Below are positions 34,849 to 43,932 of a stretch of DNA of 64,000 bases, piece by piece. The stretch lies in the NCBI GenBank assembly GCA_963737285.1, contig CAVTRT010000003.1, forward strand, positions 4,340,001-4,404,000, given 5' to 3'. The position numbers and the translations under genes were made by a program. Source of the stretch: Trebonia sp963737285. Its GTDB lineage: Bacteria; Actinomycetota; Actinomycetes; Streptosporangiales; Streptosporangiaceae. The notes under the pieces are model-generated. The model worked only from the letters and a program-made list of their open reading frames with translations, made no database searches and was not told where the DNA came from. The first letter of the stretch is position 1; the number at the start of each line of letters is the position of its first letter.

Positions 34849-36423
34849 CTACTTAAGTGCGATCCGGCGGCGGCCGCCGCGGCGCCGCTCACTCGGGCGC
34901 TTGAGGGGCTCGCTGGCGGCGATTGCCGCGTCGCGCTGGGCCGCGCCGAACTCGGCGACCGCGTCGACAAGAGCGGTGACCGAAGGCTTGGGCGCGATAA
35001 CGTCCACGCGCAGCCCGAACTCGGCCGCGGTCTTGGCCGTCTGCGGGCCGATCACGCCAATGATCGTCACCGCGTGCGGCTTGCCCGCGATGCCGACGAG
35101 GTTCCGGACGGTGGATGAGGAGGTGAACAGGACGGCGTCGAAGCCGCCGCCCTTGATGGCCTCACGGATCGGAGCCGGCGGCGGCGCCGCGCGAACCGTC
35201 CGGTAGGCGGTCACGTCCTCTGGCTCCCAGCCGAGCTCGGTCAACCGGGCCACCAGCGTCTCGGTCGCGATGTCCGCGCGGGGCAGCAGCACCCGGTTGA
35301 TCGGGTCAAGGACATCGTCGAACGGCGGCCAGGCGTCCGCCAGACCCTCCGCCGACTGCTCCCCGTCGGGGACGAGGTCGGGCCGGATACCGAAGTCGAG
35401 CAGCGCCGCCGAGGTCTGCTCGCCTACCGCGGCCACCTTCACTCCCGCGAACGCGCGAGCGTCAAGGCCGTACTCCTCGAGCTTCTCGCGCACCGCCTTG
35501 ACAGCGTTGGTTGACGTGAACGCGACCCATTGGTACCGGCCGGTGACCAGGCCCTTGACCGCACGCTCCATCTGCTGCGGCGTGCGCGGCGGCTCGACGG
35601 CGATCGTCGGCACCTCCTCGGGAACCGCGCCGTACTCCCGGAGCCGGTCGGAGACCACGGACGCCTGCTCGCGGGTGCGCGGGACCAGGACTCGCCAGCC
35701 GAATAGCGGCTTGGTCTCAAACCAGGACAGCCGGTTCTTCGGCGCGGCCGCGTCCCCGACGACGGCGATTGCCCCGCCTCGGGTGGTCGCCACGGAAATG
35801 CCAGCGGCCTTGAGGTCTGGCCCGATACGGCCGAGCGTGGTCACGACGGTCTGCTGGTCGGTGGTCGTCCCATCCCAGGTGATGGCAAACGGGGTAGAGT
35901 CCGGCCAGCCCGCCGCGATCAGCATCTTGCCCAGATCGGCGGGGGCGCCCTCCGCTCCGGTGATCAGCAGCGTGCCCGGGGCATGAGACACCTGGCTTGC
36001 CTCGGCCGCGTTGATCACCCGCAGGTCTGCGACACCCCCGCCGGGCAGCGCGATGCCGGCATACGCGGGGATCGCGGTGATCGCCGGGACACCCGGGACG
36101 ACCTCGAAGCGGACCTTCGCCCTGGCGCACGCGTACGCCTCGCTCGCTCCGCCGTTCAGCAGCGGGTCGCCCTCAAACAGCCGCACGGCGAGCTTGCCGT
36201 CCCCGGCCGCCGCGAGCAGCAGCCGCGCGGTTTCTGCCGCGTCGGCCGCAGGCTCGACGACCGTCGTGTCCTCGGCGAGCAGGTGCCCGGTTCGCTCCGC
36301 CAGCTCTGTGGTCGCCACGACGAGGTCCGCCGAGCCGAGGAGGCGCACCGCGCGCAGTGTCAGAAGTCCGTCGTCACCCGGGCCGGCGCCCACGAACGCG
36401 ACCCAGCCGTCCATGTCAGTCAT
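34849..36423 (-). CDS. hemD: uroporphyrinogen-III C-methyltransferase / uroporphyrinogen-III synthase fusion
   Basis: About 524 residues from the ATG of MTDMDGWVAFVG, which overlaps the hemC stop by 8 nt; the upstream open frame runs through hemC and is not used. The first half is a CobA-type methyltransferase (VAFVGAGPGDDGLLTLRAVRLL; FEGDPLLNGGASEAY; PGVPAITAIPAYAGI), which makes precorrin-2/sirohydrochlorin precursors. The second half is HemD (WRVLVPRTREQASVVSDRL; FTSTNAVKAVREKLEE; LFTSSSTVRNLVGIAG), which closes the tetrapyrrole ring. The methyltransferase part has drifted (weak DPFVFGRGGEE-type motif), so methylation activity is uncertain. A basic tail ends the protein. Confidence 0.9.
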   Translation of the reverse strand: MTDMDGWVAFVGAGPGDDGLLTLRAVRLLGSADLVVATTELAERTGHLLAEDTTVVEPAADAAETARLLLAAAGDGKLAVRLFEGDPLLNGGASEAYACARAKVRFEVVPGVPAITAIPAYAGIALPGGGVADLRVINAAEASQVSHAPGTLLITGAEGAPADLGKMLIAAGWPDSTPFAITWDGTTTDQQTVVTTLGRIGPDLKAAGISVATTRGGAIAVVGDAAAPKNRLSWFETKPLFGWRVLVPRTREQASVVSDRLREYGAVPEEVPTIAVEPPRTPQQMERAVKGLVTGRYQWVAFTSTNAVKAVREKLEEYGLDARAFAGVKVAAVGEQTSAALLDFGIRPDLVPDGEQSAEGLADAWPPFDDVLDPINRVLLPRADIATETLVARLTELGWEPEDVTAYRTVRAAPPPAPIREAIKGGGFDAVLFTSSSTVRNLVGIAGKPHAVTIIGVIGPQTAKTAAEFGLRVDVIAPKPSVTALVDAVAEFGAAQRDAAIAASEPLKRPSERRRGGRRRIALK

Positions 36424-37522
36424 GCGCATCTTCCCTGTTGGTCGTGGCGGTGCCTGCCGTGGCACTGTCCTTGGTGGCACTGTCCTTAGCGGCAGTGTCC
36501 TTGATGGCACTGCCGTTGGCAGCAGTGTCCTTAGCAGCAGTGCCCTTGGTGGCACTGCCTGGCGCTCCCACAAGTCGCGCAGCGCCACGTGCCAGCATTC
36601 GTCCGGCGAGGTCGCGGCCGAGACCACCTGGGTCGCATACGTCCGCTTCGCCGTGCTCCCGCACTACCGTCATCTCGCTACCTGCGGATACCTCTACTCC
36701 CCCAGCCTGCGCCATGCCGAGCACCACGCCGGCAAGCCGCAGGCGGCCGCTGCCGGCCGATGACGGCGACGACACTGTCGCGTAGGCTCCGACGGGAGCG
36801 CTGCACCCGGCCTCAAGGGCCGCGAGCAAGCTCCGCTCCGCCGTGACCGCGGCTCGCGTGGTGGGGTGGTCAATCATAGCGAGCAACTCGATGAGCTGGG
36901 CATCCGCAGTCCGGCACTCCACTGCCAGGGCACCCTGGCCGGGTGCCGGGAGCATGTCGCCGACCTCGAATACCTCGGTGATCAGCTCGGTAAACCCGAT
37001 CCGGGCAAGGCCCGCGCAGGCGAGCACCACCGCGTCGAGCTCGCCATCGCGCACCTTGGCAAGCCGGGTATTCGCGTTGCCGCGGATGGGCACGCAGGTC
37101 ACGTCGCCGCGCAGCAAGGCGATCTGGGCCGCGCGACGCGGCGACCCGGTCCCGATCCGAGCGCCTGCCGGGAGATCGGCGAGCTTGGCACCGTCCCGCC
37201 CTACCAGCGCGTCGCGGGGATCGTCGCGCTTCGGCACGGCGGCGAGGGCGATGCCCTCGGGACTCGCGGTCGGCAGGTCCTTCAGCGAGTGCACGGCGAA
37301 ATCCACCTCACCGCGCAGCAGGCTTTCCCGGAGGCTGCTGACGAAAACGCCGGTGCCGCCGATCTGCGTGAGGTGCTCCTTGCTGACGTCGCCGACCGAC
37401 GTGATCCCCACGATCTCCACCGGCCGACCGGTACGCTCCGTGATCAGCTGTGCGACGTCTCCGGACTGCGCCACAGCCATCGGACTGCGACGGCTACCCA
37501 GCCGCAACGGTTGCAGGGTCAC
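36416..37522 (-). CDS. hemC: hydroxymethylbilane synthase (porphobilinogen deaminase)
   Basis: 368 residues with a GTG that overlaps the hemA stop by 4 nt. It condenses four porphobilinogens into hydroxymethylbilane. Seen are LGSRRSPMAVAQS, the DFAVHSLKDLPT motif, GTGSPRRAAQIALLRGD, and the cofactor-binding cysteine in ALEAGCSAPVGA (about 242). The family is normally about 310 residues; the extra tail comes from a 15-bp tandem repeat of low complexity. Confidence 0.95.
   Translation of the reverse strand: MTLQPLRLGSRRSPMAVAQSGDVAQLITERTGRPVEIVGITSVGDVSKEHLTQIGGTGVFVSSLRESLLRGEVDFAVHSLKDLPTASPEGIALAAVPKRDDPRDALVGRDGAKLADLPAGARIGTGSPRRAAQIALLRGDVTCVPIRGNANTRLAKVRDGELDAVVLACAGLARIGFTELITEVFEVGDMLPAPGQGALAVECRTADAQLIELLAMIDHPTTRAAVTAERSLLAALEAGCSAPVGAYATVSSPSSAGSGRLRLAGVVLGMAQAGGVEVSAGSEMTVVREHGEADVCDPGGLGRDLAGRMLARGAARLVGAPGSATKGTAAKDTAANGSAIKDTAAKDSATKDSATAGTATTNREDAHD
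36459..36563. repeat. 15-bp tandem repeat, 7 degenerate copies in the hemC tail
   Basis: Seven consecutive 15-bp units of the type GTGGCACTGTCCTTG, differing by one to four bases, encode five-residue repeats such as KDSAT and KDTAA after the HemC domain. Confidence 0.9.
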
Positions 37523-38898
37523 AGGTCCCCCTCCTCATCAGTGCTGTTAAGGGGATCGGCTTCGGCTCGGGTGACCGCCTCGACCGCTCGCGGGTCAAGG
37601 TCGAAGAGCACCCGCAACGCATCGGCGTAGTCCTCGCCACCGGGCGCTGATGCTAGTTCCTTTACCCGCACCGTGGGGGCATGCAAAAGCTTGTCTACCA
37701 CGCGACGTACCGTGCGGGCCATTTCATCGAGGGCGTGGCCACTCAGTCCCTCGTCGCTGAGCCGCCCCTCAAGCCTGGCCAGCTCCGCGTCAACGACCCT
37801 CGCTGCCTTCGCCCGCAGCGCGACGACGGTCGGCGTGACCTGGGCCGCACGCACCGCCGACCTGTAAGCGGCGAGCTCTTCCTCGACGATGGTCTTGACG
37901 GCGGCAAGGTCGGCCGCACCCACCGCCGCCTGCCCGCCGCCGCTCAGCTGGTCCATCCCGATCACGCTCACGCCTGGCAAAGTGCCGACCGCGGGGTCCA
38001 CGTCCCTTGGCATGGCCAGGTCAAGCAGGACGAGCGGGCCTGGGGCATGCTGGCCGCGCCGCGCCCGCACGTCGAGTGCGTCCCGCACGATGTCCTCGGT
38101 GACGACGATCCCGGCGGCCCCAGTACAAGAGATGACAAGGTCGACGGCGGCGATCTCGCTGGCGAGGTCGGTCAGGTCCGCGACCTCCCCGCCCGCGCTG
38201 GCGGCGAGTCGCTCGGCACTCTGACGGGTCCGGTTCGCGACGACGACGCGCGCCGCCCCTTGCCGTGCCGCCGTGGCCACCGCCAGTCCGCTCATGGTGC
38301 CCGCACCCACAACGAGCACAGCTACACGCCCGAGGGGGCGACCGGGCTGGGGAAGATCCCCCTGGCCAAGGCGCTCAAGCGCGCGCTCGATGCCGACGCT
38401 GACCAGGGACAGGCCCATCCGGTCGATCCCGGTCTCGGCGCGGGCACGCTTCCCGGCTCGCAGCGCCACGCGCCCAAGGTCACGGAGCACCCGGCCCATC
38501 GTCTGGGCCTCCTCGGCGACCTTGACGGCCGCCCGGACCTGGCCGATGATCTGGTCCTCGCCGACGACCATCGAGTCAAGTCCGCTGGCCACCGACAAAA
38601 GATGCTGCACCGCCCGGTCCTCGTAGTGCACATAGAGGCAGGAGGTCAGCTCCGCCGACGGTATCCCGGAGTACCGGCACAGCAATTCGCAGATCCCGGC
38701 GACAGCGCCGTGGAACCTGTCCACATCCGCGTAGACCTCGACCCGGTTACAGGTCGATATGACGAATGTCTCAGCGACGTCGGGCAGCCAGGCGATGTCC
38801 GCCAGCAGCTTCTTGAGCGTGTCGCCAGTGAGGCAGGCACGCTCCAGGGTCGCGATCGGGGCGCTCTTGTAGCTCAGCCCGACAACTAGCACGCTCAC
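37519..38898 (-). CDS. hemA: glutamyl-tRNA reductase
   Basis: 459 residues. It reduces glutamyl-tRNA to glutamate-1-semialdehyde, the first step of C5 haem synthesis. The catalytic cysteine is in FVISTCNRVEVYADVD (about 50), the HYEDRAVQHLLSVASGLDSMVVGEDQI region follows, the NADPH Rossmann site is VLVVGAGTMSGLAV, and the dimerisation helices are C-terminal. The GTG start is 3 nt after the rex stop. Placement under Rex matches Streptomyces, where redox controls haem. Confidence 0.95.
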   Translation of the reverse strand: MSVLVVGLSYKSAPIATLERACLTGDTLKKLLADIAWLPDVAETFVISTCNRVEVYADVDRFHGAVAGICELLCRYSGIPSAELTSCLYVHYEDRAVQHLLSVASGLDSMVVGEDQIIGQVRAAVKVAEEAQTMGRVLRDLGRVALRAGKRARAETGIDRMGLSLVSVGIERALERLGQGDLPQPGRPLGRVAVLVVGAGTMSGLAVATAARQGAARVVVANRTRQSAERLAASAGGEVADLTDLASEIAAVDLVISCTGAAGIVVTEDIVRDALDVRARRGQHAPGPLVLLDLAMPRDVDPAVGTLPGVSVIGMDQLSGGGQAAVGAADLAAVKTIVEEELAAYRSAVRAAQVTPTVVALRAKAARVVDAELARLEGRLSDEGLSGHALDEMARTVRRVVDKLLHAPTVRVKELASAPGGEDYADALRVLFDLDPRAVEAVTRAEADPLNSTDEEGDL

Positions 38899-38901
38899 CG
38901 C

Positions 38902-39693
38902 CTACGCCTCCACCGCGGGTTCAGCTTCCTGCCCGAACCGCTCAGCGACCCGGCGCTGCGCGTGGAAGGCGAGAATCTGTAGTTCAATTGATAGATCGAC
39001 CTTACGCACGTCGACACCTTGCGGAACGCTCAATACCAGCGGCGCGAAGTTGAGGATGCTCGTGACGCCCGCGGCAACCAGGCGGTCGCACACCCCCTGC
39101 GCTGCGGTGGCCGGCGTCGCGATGACGCCGATGGCGACGTTATTGCTGGCTATCACGGACTCGAGCTCGTTCACGTGCCGCACGGCAGCGAAGCCGATCT
39201 GGTTGCCGACGAGAGCCGGGTCACTGTCCAGGATGGCGGAAATCCAGAAGCCGCGGGTAGCGAAACCACCATAATTCGCCAGGGCTCGCCCGAGGTTACC
39301 GGCACCAACTATCACCACCGACCAGTTCTGCGTCAGGCCGAGCGCTCTGGACACTTGGTAGACAAGATAGTCAACGTCGTACCCAACGCCCCTAATCCCG
39401 TACGAGCCGAGATATGAGAGGTCCTTGCGGAGCTTGGCGGAGTTCACCCCGGCGGCCGCCGCGAGCTCCTCGCTCGAGACCGTGCTCGTGCCGCGCTCGG
39501 CAAGTGTGTAGAGCGCCCGCAGGTACACCGGGAGCCGTGCCACGGTTGCCTCGGGTATCCCGCTCGGAGACCGGACCGACTCGCCGACCGGCGACTCCGC
39601 CGTGCCCGGTGGCGCAACGGCCTGGCTGGGTACCGTGGCATGCGCCTCGGTACGGGGCGGCTTGCCAGGTGGCATCTCAGCGGCATTGGTCAT
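38902..39693 (-). CDS. rex: redox-sensing transcriptional repressor Rex
   Basis: 263 residues. A winged helix (RLPVYLRALYTLAERGTSTV, SEELAAAAGVNSAKLRKDLSYLGS) is followed by the NAD(H)-binding domain (VVIVGAGNLGRALANY) and a domain-swapped C-terminal helix. The extra N-terminal 40 residues are proline/alanine-rich and atypical. Rex represses targets when the NADH/NAD+ ratio is low and releases them when NADH rises. Its own operator lies about 150 bp upstream (39846-39863), so rex-hemACD-hemB is probably autoregulated. Confidence 0.95.
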   Translation of the reverse strand: MTNAAEMPPGKPPRTEAHATVPSQAVAPPGTAESPVGESVRSPSGIPEATVARLPVYLRALYTLAERGTSTVSSEELAAAAGVNSAKLRKDLSYLGSYGIRGVGYDVDYLVYQVSRALGLTQNWSVVIVGAGNLGRALANYGGFATRGFWISAILDSDPALVGNQIGFAAVRHVNELESVIASNNVAIGVIATPATAAQGVCDRLVAAGVTSILNFAPLVLSVPQGVDVRKVDLSIELQILAFHAQRRVAERFGQEAEPAVEA

Positions 39694-39845
39694 GCGGCGC
39701 TCCTGGGGGATGGATCGACGCTGCGGCGGGCGGCGGACTGGAGATCATGATCCGCTGGAGTCGTGGCGTTCTGGGTTTACCTGCATCAACGGTCGGCTTA
39801 CCGGTCAGGCCCGCCGGTTGATGGCCGCCTCCTACCTTACGTCGT

Positions 39846-39863
39846 TTGTGAATGCATGCACAA
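39846..39863 (-). promoter_or_regulatory. Rex operator (ROP) and overlapping promoter of rex-hem operon
   Basis: TTGTGAATGCATGCACAA is an 18-bp palindrome with one mismatched pair and matches the Rex half-sites TTGTG and CACAA. On the rex strand, TTGTGC and TAAGGT (18 nt apart) form a plausible -35/-10 pair that the operator overlaps, which fits steric repression. Confidence 0.8.
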
Positions 39864-39995
39864 AGTCGCTCTCCGGGAGGGGGTGAGCACGCCATGGACG
39901 GCGCAAGAGTCCCGAGCACACCAGGCACACGAGTTCCGGGAGTGACCGCAGAAAGTCACTCCCCAGCTGCGAGGGGGGAGGGTGACCCGAAGTAT

Positions 39996-40253
39996 TTAGT
40001 GTGACAAACTACCTGACCCGGTGAGGGCCGAACGCAGCCGGGCTTCGGACACTCGCCAGAAGTCGTGCTGGACGCCATCGACGAGCGTCACCGGGATCTT
40101 GTCCCAGTAGTCCACCATGTCCTGCTCGCAGGCCGTGATGTCCCGCTCTTCCCAGGAGACCCCAAGGTCCCCGGCAACGCGGCGGATGATGTCGCGCGCG
40201 TCATCACACAGGTGGCAGCCCGGACGGCTGAACAGGGTGATGCGCGCTGCCAT
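39996..40253 (-). CDS. glutaredoxin-like (DUF836/thioredoxin fold) protein
   Basis: 85 residues from the ATG of MAARITLFSRPGCHLCDDARDI; the longer frame to 40319 overlaps the ABM gene. The active site CHLC (residues 14-17) follows FSRPG, the usual glutaredoxin position, and KIPVTLVDG supplies the cis-proline. It starts 2 nt after the stop of the ABM-domain gene, so translation may be coupled. A dithiol redox role is likely; the target is unknown. Confidence 0.75.
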   Translation of the reverse strand: MAARITLFSRPGCHLCDDARDIIRRVAGDLGVSWEERDITACEQDMVDYWDKIPVTLVDGVQHDFWRVSEARLRSALTGSGSLSH

Positions 40254-40254
40254 C

Positions 40255-41840
40255 TCAGATATCCCGGTACCGCTGCCCCATGTACTGTGGCTGTCCCCAG
40301 TCCTGTGACCTGCGCTCACCGCCGTTGAACGAGCGGTCTGCCGACCAGTCGCCGTCTAGGTCCGCCGAGCGGCCAGCCGCCGGCTCGCCAAGCCAGTCAC
40401 CGTCGGGCTCCGGTGCCTGCTGTGCCCGGTGCCGCGGACCCGGTCCCTGCGGGGACTGCCCCGCGGGCAACTGGAGCGGCCCCCCGGACTGCGGCGCGGC
40501 TCCCTGCAGCGGCGCCACCTTCGCGTACTTGAGCCGCAGGTCAATGATGTTCGTGACGAGGACGCAGGACTTGCGCCCTTCCTCGAATTGCATGATATGC
40601 GGCTGCCGCTGGTGGCTCTCGAAAGCAGTGTGGTCGCGGTAAATCTCGTAGATTATCCGCTGCATTGGCGCCTTGGGCACTACATGCATTACGTAAACCA
40701 GGGTGTCCGGCTCAGTCAGGTGGACACCCTCGGCGGCCTGCCCCGCGAGCCGGTCAAATTCCGCTACCCGGTCGTCAAGCAGCGTGAATATAGACAGCCG
40801 ACCATACGGCCGGGTGCCGGTGACACTCGCTGGGACGACACCGGGAGGCGGGGAAGATACCTGGACGGCCGGCGGAGATACCTGGGCGGCAGGCGCAGAT
40901 GCCTGGGCGGCCGGGGTGAATACGGGAACCGCCATCTCGGATTCGGCCTGGCCCCAGCCTCCGGCGTCGTTCCACTGGCCGCCGCTGTCGCGGCGCTCCA
41001 GGTCACGCCGGTCCGGATCACGGCGATCCAGATCGCGGTATTCCAGGTCACGCCGGTCACCACCACGGAAGTCGCCGCCGAAGTCCGGGGCAGCCAGATC
41101 CGGGGGACCGAAGTCGCCGCCACGGCCCCCGTAGCCTGGCTGCCCGAAGCCGGCCTCGGGAAAGTCTCGCATGGGCCGCCGGGGGTCACCCTGCCACGCG
41201 TCCTGCCGCGGGCCGCCGAAGCCGGGCTCACTGTGACCGGGGCGCACTGTAGCCAGGCCCGCCATGACCGGAGTCACCGAAGCCAGGCTCGCTGTAGCCA
41301 GGCCCGCCATGACCGGGGCTGCACTGTAGCCAGGCCCCCCGTGACCGGGCGCACTGTAGCCAGGCCCGCCGTGACCGGGGCGACTGTAGCCAGGCCCGCC
41401 ATGACCGGAGTCACCGAAACCGGGGCTGACTGTAGCCAGGCCCGCCGTGACCGGGAGCCACTGTAGCCAGGCCCGCCATGACCGGAGTCACCGAAACCGG
41501 GCTCACTGTAGCCAGGCCCGCCATGACCGGAGTCACTGTAGCCAGGCTCGCCGAGCGGGCCGTCGCCTCGCCACTGCTGCCCCCACGAGGGGTCACCGAA
41601 GCCCTGCCGGCCACCGTCACCGAACCCAGGCCTGCCGGCATCGGCGAAGCCCTGCCGGTCACCGTCACCGAAGCCCTGATCGCCGAAGCCCTGGCGGTTG
41701 CCGTTGTTCCCGGCCCACTCGGCGGACTCGTCCCAGTACCCGCTTCCGCGACGGTCGTCGGGTCGCTGGTCACGATGGTCCTCAGGCTGGTCCCGGCGAT
41801 CGCCGTCCCAGTCGTCGGCACGTTGCCGCTTGCCCCACAT
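40255..41840 (-). pseudogene. repeat-rich protein with C-terminal antibiotic-biosynthesis-monooxygenase (ABM) domain, frameshifted
   Basis: The N-terminus (MWGKRQRADDWDGDRRDQ) is charged and glycine-rich and runs into tandem GYS-x-x-GHGGPGYSEPGFGDSGHGGP repeats. The C-terminal 350 residues are a low-complexity linker, then an ABM/YgiN-like ferredoxin fold (RLSIFTLLDDRVAEFDRLAGQ, YVMHVVPKAPMQRIIYEIYRD, HTAFESHQRQPHIMQFEE). The repeat region has extra C residues in several CCC runs, so no single frame spans the gene; net length differs from a multiple of three by two. The ABM domain is intact. Such genes neighbour glutaredoxin and rex in related actinomycetes, but the function is unknown. Confidence 0.6.
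41225..41550. repeat. 30/45-bp tandem repeats in the ABM-domain gene
   Basis: About nine imperfect units of 30 bp (coding GYSDSGHGGP) or 45 bp (GYSEPGFGDSGHGGP), both multiples of 15. C-run length varies between copies (CCC or CCCC), which is where the reading frame is lost. Confidence 0.85.
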
Positions 41841-41938
41841 ATCCGCTCCGCTCTCGGTGAAGGCGATTTCGGTCGGTGCCCCCCCTTGGGCACGAGACAG
41901 CCACGGGCCGCGCCCGGCGCGGTCCGTGGACTCGTTGG

Positions 41939-42037
41939 TTACTTCTTGTTCCTGCGCTGGATGCGCGTCTTCTTCAGCAGCTTGCGATGCTTCTTCTTAG
42001 CCATCCGCTTGCGGCGCTTCTTGATGACGGAACCCAT
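41939..42037 (-). CDS. 30S ribosomal protein bS22 (AURKAIP1/COX24-like)
   Basis: 32 residues, starting MGSVIKKRRKRMAKKKHR, 16 of them lysine or arginine. It matches the very small actinobacterial protein bS22 seen in mycobacterial ribosomes, also annotated AURKAIP1/COX24 domain protein. It lies 98 bp upstream of the ABM gene. Two mutually exclusive hairpins sit further upstream at 42127-42179. Confidence 0.9.
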   Translation of the reverse strand: MGSVIKKRRKRMAKKKHRKLLKKTRIQRRNKK

Positions 42038-42126
42038 CAGGCCCACCTACCCTTCCTGGCACAACGGCTGACGGGCACGCCATCGCGCTCACCGCTAAGG
42101 GAGGCTGGGCACACGCCCGAAGTTAG

Positions 42127-42179
42127 GCAGTCTGCCCTTATACGGACAGACTGCGCGAGCACGGTCGCTCGCGCAGTCT
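42127..42179 (-). terminator. two competing hairpins between an HTH gene and the bS22 gene
   Basis: A 13-bp perfect stem (AGACTGCGCGAGC with GCTCGCGCAGTCT, 42148-42179) and an 8-bp stem (GCAGTCTG with CAGACTGC, 42127-42154) share 42148-42154, so only one can form. The larger can end the HTH transcript; the pair looks attenuator-like. Confidence 0.6.
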
Positions 42180-42319
42180 CCTAGCCTACCCTCTACGAGG
42201 CAGCGTTGTGCCGTCCAGTACCACAAGTGCCGCCAGGTCCACACCCCCGACGAGCCGCACCCCTGCGTGCCCCACGGCGGCTCCGGTCTCCTCGCCGCTC
42301 GGCACGCCGGGCCCGGCCG

Positions 42320-42520
42320 TCAGCCAGTGCCGACGAAGGCTCCCCGTAGGTACTGGTTAACCGCCTGCTCAGGGACCCGGAATGACCGACCAACCCGGAT
42401 GGCCTCAAGCTCGCCAGAGTGAACCAGCCGGTAGACCGTCATCTTGGATACCCGCATGATGGTGGCCACTTCCGCGACGGTAAGGAATCTCACGTCGCTA
42501 AGGGGGGTTTCGTTTGCCAT
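42320..42520 (-). CDS. excisionase/AlpA-like helix-turn-helix protein
   Basis: 66 residues from the ATG of MANETPLSDVRFL. The HTH is DVRFLTVAEVATIMRVSKMT and VYRLVHSGELEAIRVGRSFR, followed by PEQAVNQYL. This is a widely conserved single-domain actinobacterial regulator, near bS22 and proC in related genomes. DNA targets are unknown. Confidence 0.8.
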   Translation of the reverse strand: MANETPLSDVRFLTVAEVATIMRVSKMTVYRLVHSGELEAIRVGRSFRVPEQAVNQYLRGAFVGTG

Positions 42521-42717
42521 CATTACCCTCTTCCGCGCGAAGCCGAGCACGCCTGACCGGATTCAGCGCACCAGTCACGTACGTCTCCAGGGTAAGTCCC
42601 GCACAGAAAAGAGCAACCCCCCCGAATAGCCTCATTGTTGTTACTCCCCGCCCGGACCTGTCGCGACGGCCTCAGGCATGGCCCAAAGTAATCACCGAAA
42701 ATTCCGAAAGGGCCACG

Positions 42718-43896
42718 TCAGGGATGTGGATGTAGTCCGTGTGAGGCAAAAACGGCGTTCCGAGTCCGCATGATGGCCCGGTCGATCGGGTCGTCAGGAT
42801 CCATGCCGGAACTGAACGGACGGTGCCGCGCGGAGGCGCCATCGGTCATCACCGACGGCGGCCGCTCGCCAGTCAGCCTGCCAGCCTCCTCGCGCCAGGC
42901 GGCCGGAACCTCCCGTCCCGGGTCCAACGGCGTGCCCGCCGCGATCGCGAGCAGGTGCGCCCAGGCCCGGGGCACGACCTGGACCAGCGCATAACCGCCG
43001 CCGCCGGTCAGCACCCACCGCCCGCCGCACAGTTCATGGGCCAGGTCATGGAGCCAGATGGCCGCCTGGCGCTGCGCGTCCACGCTGACCTCCAGGTGTG
43101 CCAGCGGGTCCAGGAAGTGGCTGTCGCAGCCGTGCTGGGTCACCAGGATCTGCGGCTTGAACGCGCGCAGCAACGGTGGGACCACCGCGTCAAACGCCCG
43201 CAGCCAGCCCTCGTCAGACGTGCCAGCGGGCAGGGCCACGTTGACAGCATGCCCCAGCCCCGCGCCCGCCCCGGTCTCGCCGGGCAGCCCTGTTCCCGGG
43301 AACAGGGTGGCGGGATGCTCGTGCAGGCTGATCGTCAGCACCCGCGGGTCATCGTAGAAGGCGGCCTGCACGCCGTCACCGTGGTGGACGTCGATGTCGA
43401 CGTAGGCCACGCGGGTCACGCCCGCCGACAGCAGCCACTTGATGGCCACCGCGGGGTCGTTGTAGACGCAAAAGCCGCTCGCTGCCCGGCGCATCGCGTG
43501 GTGCAGGCCGCCGGAGATGGATGCCCCGTGGACCGCCTCCCCCGTCCACACCGCGCGGGCCGCCGCCAAGGTGGCGCCGACGATCAGCGCGGACGCCTCG
43601 TGCATGCCGGGGAACACCGGGTCGTCTGGCGTGCCGAGGCCGTAGCGGAGCGCCGGGGCGAGCGTCAGGCCGGCCTGCCGGACGGCTTCGATGTACTCGT
43701 AGTCGTGGACTGCCGCCAGCTCCACGTCCGTCGCCGGCGCGGGCTGGCGGATCGCAACGCCCGGCGCGGTGAGCACCCCGAGCTGGCGCGCTAGCGAGAA
43801 GGTGAGCGCGACCCGGACCGGGTTCATCGGGTGCTCCCGGCCGAAGTCGTACCGCGTCAGCGCCTCGTCCCACAGGACCTGCAGCGAACCGGCCAT
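42718..43896 (-). CDS. acuC: AcuC-like acetoin utilization / class I deacetylase family protein
   Basis: 392 residues, histone-deacetylase fold. The zinc and catalytic residues lie in ASISGGLHHAMRRAASGFCVYND, YVDIDVHHGDGVQAAF and VTQHGCDSHFLDPLAH, followed by GGGGYALVQVVPRAWA. AcuC-type enzymes deacetylate acetyl-CoA synthetase or related lysine-acetylated proteins. It lies upstream of HTH and bS22 genes and downstream of proC on the same strand. Length is normal. Confidence 0.85.
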   Translation of the reverse strand: MAGSLQVLWDEALTRYDFGREHPMNPVRVALTFSLARQLGVLTAPGVAIRQPAPATDVELAAVHDYEYIEAVRQAGLTLAPALRYGLGTPDDPVFPGMHEASALIVGATLAAARAVWTGEAVHGASISGGLHHAMRRAASGFCVYNDPAVAIKWLLSAGVTRVAYVDIDVHHGDGVQAAFYDDPRVLTISLHEHPATLFPGTGLPGETGAGAGLGHAVNVALPAGTSDEGWLRAFDAVVPPLLRAFKPQILVTQHGCDSHFLDPLAHLEVSVDAQRQAAIWLHDLAHELCGGRWVLTGGGGYALVQVVPRAWAHLLAIAAGTPLDPGREVPAAWREEAGRLTGERPPSVMTDGASARHRPFSSGMDPDDPIDRAIMRTRNAVFASHGLHPHP

Positions 43897-43932
43897 GCGT
43901 TCCTCCCAATACCGCCCAAGCCCGTAATACCC

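Noticed and set aside
34849..36627. Longer hemD frame with an N-terminal extension from 36627
   Set aside because: The extension reads through hemC in another frame and its repeat; the ATG at 36423 gives a normal CobA start.
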